The notes under the pieces were generated by a model. That model searched no databases and was not told where the DNA came from. It worked only from the letters and a program-made list of their open reading frames with translations. Of a DNA stretch of 64,000 nt, positions 56,244 through 64,000 are shown one piece after another (the first letter of the stretch is position 1; each line of letters opens with the position of its first letter). This stretch comes from Paramoeba atlantica (Eukaryota; Discosea): assembly GCA_977017575.1 (NCBI GenBank), contig CDRNVI010000029.1, forward strand, positions 496,001-560,000, given 5' to 3'. Position numbers and translations under genes: made by a program.

Positions 56244-57875
56244 ATGAATCCCAACGCGCTCAGTTTTCAACCTTCCTGGTGTCCAAAAAATGACACGAGT
56301 CCACAAGCGGACTCTACCCACCGTGAACGAAGCACTACCCCCCGTGTACGTAACGAAGAAGAAACCTCCCCTGCCGCTTCCTTTTGCCACACGGCCCCAA
56401 TTATAGATTCAAATGCGACACCCGAGGAAGCGGCGCTTCACAATATTTCCCTTACCCGGGAAGTGTCTGGGAGTTCGTTGCCGGATTCCCCGACGAGTCC
56501 AGTCAGCAGTGCAAAGGCTAAAACCGTAAAACAGTACAAAAGAGACCCGAGGCCACATATCAATCTTGTGTTCTGCGGACATGTGGATGCGGGGAAGAGT
56601 ACGTGTAGCGGACACATGCTATTTCTCACGGGAAATGTCGACGCGCGCTCGATGGAGAAGAACCGCCGAGATGCCGTGCAGAAGCATCGGGATGGGTGGG
56701 AATTCGCCTACGTCATGGATGTCACGGAGGATGAGAGGGAGCGGGGCAAGACGCACGAGACCGGCTCGGCGTACTTTGAAACCCCCGCCAAGCGGTACAC
56801 GATTCTAGATGCCCCCGGGCATAAATGTTTTGTGAGTTCAATGATTGGGGGCGCTAGTCAAGCGGATCTTGCGATCCTGGTTATCTCAAGTCGCCGCGGG
56901 GAATTTGAAACTGGGTTTGAGGGAAACGGACAGACACGTGAGCACGCACTTCTACTCAAGACATGTGGAGTCAAGTCCCTTGTGGTGGCGATTAACAAGT
57001 TAGATGACCCCAGCGTGAATTGGAGCTCGGAGCGCTATCATGAAATTCAATCCAAGCTTGTCCCTTTTTTGAAAACCGTGGGATATAATGTTGGGAAGAA
57101 TTGCGTCTTTATGCCAATTAGTGGGTTAAAGGGGTGGGGTTTAAAAGAACGAATTAATCCCGAACTCGTTTCTAGCTACTACAATGGACCCTCCTTGTTG
57201 GAGTATCTAGACAATTTACCCGTTGTTTCTCGCGATGTCGAGGCAGGGGTGCGATTTCCTATTCAAGGGCGATACCGAGACGAGGGAAAGGTGGTAGTAT
57301 ACGGTAAACTTGAGTCTGGGAAAATTGTGAAGGGCGACACCTTGCTTCTGTTGCCCCTGAAAAGAGAGGTGGTGATTGAAGGCCTCACGGCGGGTGAATG
57401 CGATCTTGAGTTGGCTCTCTCCGGAGATTTTCTCCACATAAAGCTCCGGGGTGTTGAAGAAGACGAATTAAGAGCAGGTCACGTCCTATGTGAAGTCTCT
57501 CGACCTCTTCGTGCCGTCTGGTATTTTCAAGCGCAGATCGTGCTGTCTGATAAATCGCTAATGTCGAATGGGTTTGAGTGTATGATGCACGTTCACAGCA
57601 TTGAATGCGAAGTTGTAGTAGACAAAATCTTAGCAAAAGTTGATAAGAAATCTTCGAAAGTTCTGGAGAAGCATCCTGGCTTCGTGCGGAATGGTGAGAG
57701 CATCATAGCACGCATGGAACTTGTGGCCGCCCCCATCGTTGTCGAGACCTACAAAGATTTCGAGAAAATGGGCCGTTTCAATTTGCGTGAGGAAGGACGG
57801 ACGATCGCTTTCGGGGTCATTACAAAGCTGTACGAAACTCAAAAATCTATTACCGGTGTCGATGTTGCGAAATAA
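56244..57875 (+). CDS. ERF3: Peptide chain release factor eRF3 (GTPase)
   Basis: eRF3 stimulates translation termination with eRF1. The 543-residue protein has a disordered, acidic, Ser/Pro-rich ~100-residue N-terminus, then the GTPase. G1 is GHVDAGKST (112-120), switch I includes ERGKTHETG, G3 is DAPGHK, and G4 is NKLDD. The eRF3-specific words FVSSMIGGASQADLAILVIS, GEFETGFEGNGQTREHALLLKT, and the domain 2/3 words LESGKIVKGDTL and GRFNLREEGRTIAFG separate it from EF-1A and HBS1. A classical Q/N-rich prion-type extension is missing. The GC content of the 5' half is raised. Confidence 0.96.
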   Translation: MNPNALSFQPSWCPKNDTSPQADSTHRERSTTPRVRNEEETSPAASFCHTAPIIDSNATPEEAALHNISLTREVSGSSLPDSPTSPVSSAKAKTVKQYKRDPRPHINLVFCGHVDAGKSTCSGHMLFLTGNVDARSMEKNRRDAVQKHRDGWEFAYVMDVTEDERERGKTHETGSAYFETPAKRYTILDAPGHKCFVSSMIGGASQADLAILVISSRRGEFETGFEGNGQTREHALLLKTCGVKSLVVAINKLDDPSVNWSSERYHEIQSKLVPFLKTVGYNVGKNCVFMPISGLKGWGLKERINPELVSSYYNGPSLLEYLDNLPVVSRDVEAGVRFPIQGRYRDEGKVVVYGKLESGKIVKGDTLLLLPLKREVVIEGLTAGECDLELALSGDFLHIKLRGVEEDELRAGHVLCEVSRPLRAVWYFQAQIVLSDKSLMSNGFECMMHVHSIECEVVVDKILAKVDKKSSKVLEKHPGFVRNGESIIARMELVAAPIVVETYKDFEKMGRFNLREEGRTIAFGVITKLYETQKSITGVDVAK

Positions 57876-58047
57876 TTTACGTTCTGATAAATTTACTTGC
57901 TCGTGTGTGTGATTGGATTGATATGAGTCTCCTATGTACGAGACCATCGCACTTGGAAATACAACTTTGCATGTTTCTGCACTGTGTTCGATATTTGCAT
58001 TATCATATTTCTTTTGGGATTTGAAAAACATATAAACACTCTTTTGT

Positions 58048-58060
58048 TGAACTCCTGTAG
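58048..58060 (+). promoter_or_regulatory. Putative trans-splice acceptor
   Basis: TGAACTCCTGTAG ends at 58060, six bases before the ATG at 58067; it supports that start. Confidence 0.4.
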
Positions 58061-58066
58061 GAGTTG

Positions 58067-59248
58067 ATGTTCGTAGCATATTACCTTACTCTGTTTGAAT
58101 ACAAAAGGTACGCTTCTATATTCACAAAAAGTAGCACAATATTTGAAATACCCATCGAAGGAATGTGGTCTAATGCGCCAGGAAAAAATGCAACAAATGA
58201 TATTCTTGAGCCATTGACTTGTCAAGTACTCAAACAGCAAGACGATCATACCTCGCGAAGTATCATCAAATTACTTGAAGATGATCCAAATTTCCTGGAG
58301 CTTAGTCTTCAGGAAGGTAAAAACATCGTTGAGCGAGACAACTTAGACAATGACAAACTTGCAAGAGGTGTGGAACATGCCGTCAAAGCGAACGTGCTTG
58401 TGCCGATAACAAACGTAGAGCCAGTCACCGAAATACGTGTCTACGGAAAGAACTCCTCCCAAATTGTGGAAGAAATTTTACAAGGTCTTTCCCATATTAG
58501 TCACAACTTGCGTCTGGATCAGTCCAATGAAAAGGGTCGTATTATTCTTTTTCAAGGTCTCAGCGGGACAGGAAAAGGAACTACCGTGCGGCGTTTAGCC
58601 AGGCGTCTTTCCCGTGCTGTGACGTGGAGTAACGGAAATGTGTTTCGTGCGCTCACTTATTGTGTCTTGGATGAGCTACCCCAGGAAGAGCTGAACCAGG
58701 CTGCGAAGGACTCGAGATTGGTTGTGAACCCGAGCATTCTGACCCACGACCTGGTACAGAGATGCATGAATCGGATTAGCCTTCTTCTGGAAGAGTCTGA
58801 AGACGTCTCCCCGAGATGTGATATTGTAATCTGTCCTCGAGAGGGATCAAAAGATGCGCCGCTTTATGTCAGTCAAATTGCGCATACAATACTACAGCGC
58901 CCCAGTATTGCACAAAACGTACCACTCGTGGCGGAACGCAGTCAGGGTGAAGTGGTGCAGTTCACTTCACAGTCAATGGAGAAGTTGTCGGAACTTAGGT
59001 GTCACGTTCTGGCAGAAGGACGCGCACAAACGCTGGACTACATCCGCACCCCATATCGTTTCGAGCTTGTCATGTTAGGCGAGGCAGACTCGACACCATC
59101 CATGGAGTGCCTGTTGGGACAGCGCCGCGCCGCGCAGCGTGTCATGGCGGCCACGTTTAAGTATTTAGAAGAGAATGGTCTGACAGAATGCTCACCGGAA
59201 GATGTTATTAAGAATCTTCACAAAGTGCTAAGCACTATGCTGTCCTAG
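58067..59248 (+). CDS. P-loop nucleotide kinase-like protein
   Basis: The frame opens with a TTG at 58064; the ATG at 58067 gives 393 residues. The C-terminal ~230 residues are a P-loop kinase of the cytidylate/adenylate kinase fold: LFQGLSGTGKGTTVRRLARRL with the Walker A motif, then TWSNGNVFRALTYCVLDEL like the NMP-binding helix of bacterial-type CMP kinases, and late Arg residues (GQRRAAQRVMAAT). The N-terminal ~160 residues are unlike any kinase I recognise and may be regulatory. Substrate is unknown; UMP/CMP kinase is a guess. An N-terminal start at the later Met (MWSNAPG) is also possible. Confidence 0.75.
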   Translation: MFVAYYLTLFEYKRYASIFTKSSTIFEIPIEGMWSNAPGKNATNDILEPLTCQVLKQQDDHTSRSIIKLLEDDPNFLELSLQEGKNIVERDNLDNDKLARGVEHAVKANVLVPITNVEPVTEIRVYGKNSSQIVEEILQGLSHISHNLRLDQSNEKGRIILFQGLSGTGKGTTVRRLARRLSRAVTWSNGNVFRALTYCVLDELPQEELNQAAKDSRLVVNPSILTHDLVQRCMNRISLLLEESEDVSPRCDIVICPREGSKDAPLYVSQIAHTILQRPSIAQNVPLVAERSQGEVVQFTSQSMEKLSELRCHVLAEGRAQTLDYIRTPYRFELVMLGEADSTPSMECLLGQRRAAQRVMAATFKYLEENGLTECSPEDVIKNLHKVLSTMLS

Positions 59249-59749
59249 TAAAAGAGATCCAATAGCGTGTGAATAAGTAGAGTGTATTTAATGTTCCTTG
59301 AAGTACCTATTATTTGTTTAATTGGGGACATAGAAGCGCTACCCGTTGAATGAAATGTGTCAGCGTAAAGTTTTTATCTTTATACGAGTATGTAACCTGA
59401 CTACATTTTTAGTCAAGAGGATAACCTCTTTTTTTTGTTTCGCAGAAGTTTTTAGCCATATACATAATGTATTAATAGCCGAATGAATAAAGAACCGTAT
59501 TGATACGTTGAAAATTTAACTTAATTAGCTCATTCAACGTACAGTATATCTCTTGGAATTTTACAGACTGTTGGATGCTAATTCTCTGGAGAGGACAGTT
59601 TTTGTAGCGGTGAAATTGCTAAATACTCTTCTTTACTTTCAGGTTACAATGGTTTATTTCCATGCTCATGTTAAACGTTTACTAGAGCAAAATTCTTGAG
59701 CGAAAAAAAATTACTCAATTTTTTGGTGCGTGAAGTTAATTGGTAAGAA
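59249..59749. other. Intergenic spacer
   Basis: AT-rich spacer with no gene or RNA that I recognise. Confidence 0.45.
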
Positions 59750-60427
59750 ATGGTCGAAGTGGAAATGCAGTCGAACGGGTGGGAACATGACCTCGATATT
59801 GATCTTGACATGTCTTCTGGCATTAATCAAAGCAACTTAGAAGAGCAATTTGTCGCGCCTACGTTTGACAATGCCGAAATTAAAGTTTCGCATTTATTGA
59901 AACCTATGAATTCAAAGCACAATAACACAAATTCAGTAAGAGGAGGAAATCCAAAGTTAAGCCTCTCTGACTCTTTTAAGTCTACATGCCCGTATAAGTC
60001 ACCTACTAAACGAATAAAAAATGTACGTTACGGTACTTCAGAGCAAAATTCTGACAAGGAGCGTACCGAGGAATTTGCATTGGGCCACGCATTAATTAAG
60101 TTAAAGGAAACGTCCGCACGTATGAAAGATCGCATTCAGCTTGATACTGCCGCACTAACAGAGTCTGAAAGTTTGTTGCGTAAAAATTTGTTAAATACCG
60201 CCCAGCAAGCCGATCAGTTAGGAAAACGATCAGGATATTCAGTTGGTGCGGATATTTCATCCCATCAACCAAGTAACTGGTTGGCCAAACGATTTTCTTC
60301 AATTATTTCTCCCTTACAAATTTACACGAACATTATATCATACGTCTGGAATTGTGTAGCGTCTGCTGCACTAATTCTCTTAGCATGCTCCACTTTGTGG
60401 ATCATTTTTTACATACCTAAGTCTTAG
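59750..60427 (+). CDS. USE1-like tail-anchored SNARE
   Basis: This 225-residue protein has a disordered N-terminal half and a heptad-patterned coiled coil (ALIKLKETSARMKDRIQLD, then AALTESESLLRKNLLNTAQ and ADQLGKRSG). A short linker follows, with a C-terminal membrane span of about 22 residues (VASAALILLACSTLWIIFYI) and only a few residues beyond it. The length, D-containing core layer and tail anchor resemble USE1/SLT1, an ER SNARE for Golgi-to-ER retrograde traffic. Other Qb/Qc SNAREs or BNIP1/SEC20 remain possible. Confidence 0.5.
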   Translation: MVEVEMQSNGWEHDLDIDLDMSSGINQSNLEEQFVAPTFDNAEIKVSHLLKPMNSKHNNTNSVRGGNPKLSLSDSFKSTCPYKSPTKRIKNVRYGTSEQNSDKERTEEFALGHALIKLKETSARMKDRIQLDTAALTESESLLRKNLLNTAQQADQLGKRSGYSVGADISSHQPSNWLAKRFSSIISPLQIYTNIISYVWNCVASAALILLACSTLWIIFYIPKS

Positions 60428-60753
60428 CTTACGGTTCAGTAGATTCTACGGGATCGCCTACCCCCTATTTCCTCTTCCTTTGGCTCGCCACCCCCGTACG
60501 TGTGACGTCCAGTACGGACCCCAGTAATTTTTGGCTGATCTGTCGATATGATTTCACGTTCCACTACCAAAGACGAAAGTTCAGTATTTTCTTTGCGAAT
60601 GACTAAAATACAGCGAATAGAGGTTTCCGCAAACACCATTCCGGAGACATGCGACACTTAGTCTTGGTGCACAAACCCCACAGAACTAAACAGTCGCTCA
60701 CAACTTGTCTCAAGTTCAACTATTAACTTTTCCTTGCCGTATAATTAGTTATA
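60428..60753. other. Spacer before a MITE
   Basis: Non-coding spacer. Nothing beyond AT-rich DNA and short C/G-rich words; the 3' end adjoins the MITE's TA. Confidence 0.5.
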
Positions 60754-61668
60754 AACCCCCCACAGCGAATAAGTTACCCCCCTCTTTTTTTGTACAACGA
60801 GGCTTAGGGGGGTTGCGGCACCACTTTTTCGTTCAAAATTTTGAGATCTGCACGTTCCCGCTGTTTTTAGACCTCTTTAGAGATAAAAAATCAAAACTCA
60901 TTTTTTTAATGACGTTTTTACATAGTCATGCCAATATTACCCGAAAAATCTCGTGTTCCTCGACCAGGGGGGGAGAAGGGGGTCAACATGAAAATGGTGT
61001 CACAGATCTTCGCTAGGGGAACGAGATCTCTCGATTGCAACAAAAATGATGAAAAACAGATAACAAACATTCAATTTGTCACGTGGTGGAATATTTGTCT
61101 TTGATTGGTTCTTTCTTGAAACGGTGATAAATCAAGTTTTTTAAGCTGTCCCCTTTACTTTTTGCTTGAAGGGGCCTAAGGACGTTGAGATATCATTTTC
61201 TCGTTCAAAATTCTGATATCTACACGTTCCCACCATTTTTAGATCATTTTAGAAACTGAAAAAGAAAATTATTTTTAGGTTCTATTTTTTTGCATCGTCA
61301 TACCACACTAATTTAAGAAAACAAACACTCCGCGGCCATGGGGCACAATATTAAAAAATGGCGGCAAAGATCTTTGCTAGGAGAACGAGGTCTCTCGTTT
61401 GCAACAAAAATCAGCAAAAACGGACAAAAATAATTGAATTTCTCATGGGAGGAGAAGATTTATTTTGTTAAAGTGTGAGAAATTGGTCTCTTGAAAAATG
61501 TGAAGAAAGTGATAATACATCCATCGGATGCACGCATTTGAGAGTCTTGGTTCCATGTTATAACGCGCAAAGTCTTTGTGTTGGGAACAGCAAAATGCAA
61601 CAGAAATGAGCTCAAACGGACGATTGGCTGAAAAGTTAGAGGGGGGTGACTTTTCGCTGTGGGGGGTT
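60754..61668. mobile_element. 915-bp MITE with internal tandem duplication
   Basis: The left end AACCCCCCACAGCGAATAAG (through ~60782) is the inverted copy, with a few differences, of the right end at 61641-61668. TA flanks both sides (60752-60753 and 61669-61670). The interior has two similar halves: cgttcaaaattttgagatct (about 60830) and cgttcaaaattctgatatct (about 61203) begin blocks that stay alike through gtagtcatgcc/atcgtcatacc. Blocks at about 61015 and 61380 (aacgagrtctctcg-ttgcaacaaaaat) are also alike, so the period is roughly 370 bases. There is no coding capacity. Right-end relatives lie at 3222-3292 and 5668-5777. Confidence 0.85.
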
Positions 61669-61895
61669 TAATATATAAATTCTATATAAATTCTTAGTTA
61701 CAACTAGTTGTGGGGGGAGTAATTTAGTGAGTTTGCATTAAAGTTAGCAGTTTATTCACTTTCATGCACTTTTTAGCATTCACCTGCATAGTTTTTGTCT
61801 ACATGTACATGGAAATTTGTGCGGTAACCACGCAGATATTGTAATCCGTGAATTCAAAATTTAAACTAAGCTACGCCGAATGAAGAGTAAATTCC
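61669..61895. other. Spacer after the MITE
   Basis: AT-rich spacer with tatataaattc repeated twice just after the MITE (61672-61696). No gene. Confidence 0.45.
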
Positions 61896-62972
61896 ATGGA
61901 GGTACGAATAGATGAAACACTACCTGTTTCCTTTTTTGAGATTTTAAAAGCTGCGTTTCGTTCCGCTCCTGAAAGTTCTCAACCTCCGGTCGACTGCGCC
62001 TTCACGACCGAACATTCAGAAAATAAGTCTTCGAAGCATCAAAACAGAAAGAAGTGCACCGAAGAGGTCATCGTTTCCCGTTGTTTTCTTCCAGTAACTC
62101 ATTCAATCTGTTGGCCATTGGATACTGGAGTCACGGCGTATATCATTGACGAGTCTCTCTTATTTAGTTCAAAATCGGGGACGAAATTGACCGCGAGCCG
62201 CACATTTGATCCTGCAGGATTTTTTAAAGCATCCTTCGACCCTCTCTATCCTTTTCGATACTGTATTCTTGTACGGAGCTCGTCACGTCCACCGTCTTCT
62301 GCACTTTTAGGTACATGCTTCAACACGGAATCCGTAAATGTGGGAAAGTCCACTAAAATAAAGCCATCTTTCATTTACACCGAAGTGCTTTCTTCCTTGT
62401 TAGAAAATGTTTTATCTATACACGAGAGTTCTCAGGACGATATGAATCATCGAGCACAGTTTGCAGCATCTCCCTTTTGTTTGCTATGTGCTTCGAACGA
62501 GGCTAGCGTAGTCAATCACATTGTTTCAATAACGCATTATCTGCAACGTCTTAAGACAAAGCCACACACTTCATATTATGGAAAACGACGCAAACAACGA
62601 AAGACAGCACAAGTAGAGGTAGACGATATCGTTCCGGGAAACGCGGATTCACTGATTGACACCAACGCAGAAGTTACAGAAAGCGTATTCATTCCTCAAA
62701 TTCATCCCACGGGAAGGATTCGCACGAGTGACTGTGAAGTATACCATCGAATGTTATGCGAAATTCCGCAAATAAACGAAAAGCGCGCCCAAGCGATTCG
62801 GCGAGTCTATCCTTCTTTAGTAAGTCTTCTAAATGCGTACGAATATTGCGTTACGGAAACAGGACGTCGAACGATGTTGCAGAATCTGTTGCAGTCACAC
62901 GATGGATCCGTCCTGGGTGGTTCTATATCAGAAGAGGTCTACCGCGCTATGTGCCTAGGGTATAAAAATTAA
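61896..62972 (+). CDS. EME1/MMS4-like non-catalytic nuclease subunit
   Basis: EME1 pairs with MUS81 to cut branched DNA at stalled forks and recombination joints. The last ~75 residues of this 358-residue protein are a double helix-hairpin-helix: YHRMLCEIPQINEKRAQAIR, then RVYPSLVSLLNAYEYCV and GGSISEEVYRAMCLGY, matching EME1's 'YPS...L..AY' and 'GxxxSxxxYxxF' pattern. The rest resembles a degenerate XPF nuclease fold and lacks an ERKxxxD active site. A basic cluster (GKRRKQRK, about residue 230) may be nuclear-targeting or DNA-binding. ERCC1-like identity is a less likely alternative. Confidence 0.6.
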   Translation: MEVRIDETLPVSFFEILKAAFRSAPESSQPPVDCAFTTEHSENKSSKHQNRKKCTEEVIVSRCFLPVTHSICWPLDTGVTAYIIDESLLFSSKSGTKLTASRTFDPAGFFKASFDPLYPFRYCILVRSSSRPPSSALLGTCFNTESVNVGKSTKIKPSFIYTEVLSSLLENVLSIHESSQDDMNHRAQFAASPFCLLCASNEASVVNHIVSITHYLQRLKTKPHTSYYGKRRKQRKTAQVEVDDIVPGNADSLIDTNAEVTESVFIPQIHPTGRIRTSDCEVYHRMLCEIPQINEKRAQAIRRVYPSLVSLLNAYEYCVTETGRRTMLQNLLQSHDGSVLGGSISEEVYRAMCLGYKN

Positions 62973-63274
62973 AATGGTATCATCCATGGAGGAAAATAGA
63001 CAGCAACATGTTTAATTAATTGCATGTTATTAATTCCGTTGCTTGTTTATCAAAAGCATGTTACCAATTGTTAATTATTATTAAATGCAGCTTAATTACT
63101 ATTCCACTAATCATATGCCGCAATATTTCACTACAGTAATTGCGGGGCGGGCGATAATCTCAAGGCATCTTGTAAATTTTATTCAAAAGGGTCCATCTAT
63201 TTCTACATCTGTTCTGTGGTTTCCTTGACACCGGCACTCTTATTTAGGAAGTACCTCATATGTGTAAGTCGAAT
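62973..63274. other. Intergenic spacer
   Basis: AT-rich spacer with repeats of taattaattgcatgtta-like words (63010-63090). No gene is visible. Confidence 0.45.
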
Positions 63275-64000
63275 ATGGAGATTGACTTTCTTAGGCGAAA
63301 ACCGACAATCATACGAAATCTTTCAGAAGATTTTGAACACGCAGCCTTCGTTTCCATTATCTGTCGAGGAGAGCGGAACAAATCCGAAGTGCACGTCAAA
63401 CACGATTGCTCTCCTAAAGGAAGCGTTGACAATCGGTGCTGGCCAATTCTCAGAGTCTTAAACCTCACTCCATGTAAAAATTGTCCAATGGGTGATTACG
63501 TTACTACGAGTAGTTGTAGCGGGCGAATCGCTCTGTGGCGCGGTGTAGAAAAAGGTAAGGGCACATGGTTATTTACATCTCATGACTCGGTACCTTTGGA
63601 TAAAATAAGTCCTACGATTGCCAACGTCGACTCCAGAGATGAACATAACCTGGACAATGAACAGGTCTCCCCACCTGTAGGCTCACTTTGGAATATTCTG
63701 CAGGAAGGAACACAACAGGATCGTACCACGAACGTAGCGTGGACTTTTTTGAAGTTTGAGCCCTTTGTGGCGCACGTTCAATGTCGCACAATAGAAGCAG
63801 GGAAACTACTTCTCAGCAGTGCTTTGCAATGTGGATACAGACACAGTGGGCTACTTCTAGGGAAAAAACGTATTATTTGCACTATTCGTCAATCTACATC
63901 GATCGATACCCCGCTGGCTAAAGGACACAATATTTTCATCTCAAAAATTGGGTTAATCAATATTGTTGAAATGCTTAACTTCAGGCTAGAGGACAATCAC
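63275..64000 (+). CDS. TYW3: TYW3, wybutosine methyltransferase (3' end beyond window)
   Basis: The frame from ATG 63275 is open to the end of the window (242 codons); the protein runs off the edge. Hallmarks are MEIDFLRRKP, then PKGSVDNRCWPILRVL, then the TYW3 signature YVTTSSCSGRIALW, then WTFLKFEPFVAHVQCRTIEAGKLLLSSAL, and finally RHSGLLLGKKRIICTIRQSTSIDTPL. TYW3 carries out an S-adenosylmethionine-dependent methylation in the wybutosine pathway of tRNA-Phe position 37. An insert of ~40 residues (KISPTIANVDSRDEHNL...) separates the signature from the later block. Short reading frames on either strand over 63216-63468 are shadows of this gene. Confidence 0.95.
   Translation, partial: MEIDFLRRKPTIIRNLSEDFEHAAFVSIICRGERNKSEVHVKHDCSPKGSVDNRCWPILRVLNLTPCKNCPMGDYVTTSSCSGRIALWRGVEKGKGTWLFTSHDSVPLDKISPTIANVDSRDEHNLDNEQVSPPVGSLWNILQEGTQQDRTTNVAWTFLKFEPFVAHVQCRTIEAGKLLLSSALQCGYRHSGLLLGKKRIICTIRQSTSIDTPLAKGHNIFISKIGLINIVEMLNFRLEDNH

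Noticed and set aside
1-64000. CRISPR arrays, bacterial operons, rRNA genes
   Set aside because: No regularly spaced repeats, no Shine-Dalgarno pattern and no rRNA sequence were seen; the genes are eukaryotic.

Overview
The window looks like nuclear DNA of a kinetoplastid protist (Euglenozoa). All 35 recognisable host genes (plus one disrupted one) lie on the + strand. Nearly all are single uninterrupted reading frames, separated by a few hundred bases of AT-rich spacer. Many starts follow a pyrimidine tract ending in AG, as expected for polycistronic transcription with trans-spliced leader addition. Gene content agrees: a MAM33/p22-like mitochondrial protein, a mitochondrial-looking protein with several C2H2 fingers like RNA-editing accessory factors, a leucine-rich surface-type protein of the kinetoplastid kind, and canonical poly(A) polymerase and CPSF160. 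An early-branching (prokinetoplastid, Perkinsela-like) lineage is my guess, not proven.

Layout. 0-5.3 kb: a probable upstream gene tail, a gene with a TFIIIC-like zinc finger, and an unknown secreted-type protein. 5.3-7.5 kb: a decayed Tc1/mariner transposon on the - strand and remnants of a short inverted-repeat element family. 7.5-24.7 kb: HSP20, a small membrane protein, PUS10, a type I membrane protein, malate dehydrogenase, a C2H2 protein, CPSF160, PRP17, a four-span membrane protein followed by a 708-bp MITE, and a possible mitoribosomal protein. 24.9-26.1 kb: an LRR gene split by a GC-rich insertion that contains a tandem repeat and a striking Y-shaped fold. 26.8-34.1 kb: NFU, a twin CX9C CHCHD2-like protein, DIS3/RRP44, and an FtsH/YME1-type protease. 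34.6-45 kb: two adjacent large ORFs that are probably one gene joined across a frameshift, PUM3/Puf6, an NLS-bearing unknown, a SET/LSMT-like protein without an ATG, and an LCLAT1-type acyltransferase. 46-64 kb: poly(A) polymerase, a tRNA-splicing endonuclease subunit, a membrane protein, CLPTM1, tandem ER cyclophilins, MAM33/p22, eRF3, a P-loop kinase, a USE1-like SNARE, a 915-bp MITE, an EME1-like nuclease subunit, and the 5' part of TYW3.

Themes. RNA metabolism is prominent: mRNA 3' ends (CPSF160, PAP), splicing (PRP17), exosome-type decay (DIS3), tRNA processing and modification (PUS10, TSEN, TYW3), ribosome assembly (PUM3) and translation termination (eRF3). Neighbours are otherwise functionally mixed, as usual in a kinetoplastid transcription unit. 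The least explained parts are the transposon and MITE material (Tc1/mariner is unexpected in kinetoplastids as I know them), the structured insertion in the LRR gene, and the split 34.6-39.2 kb locus.
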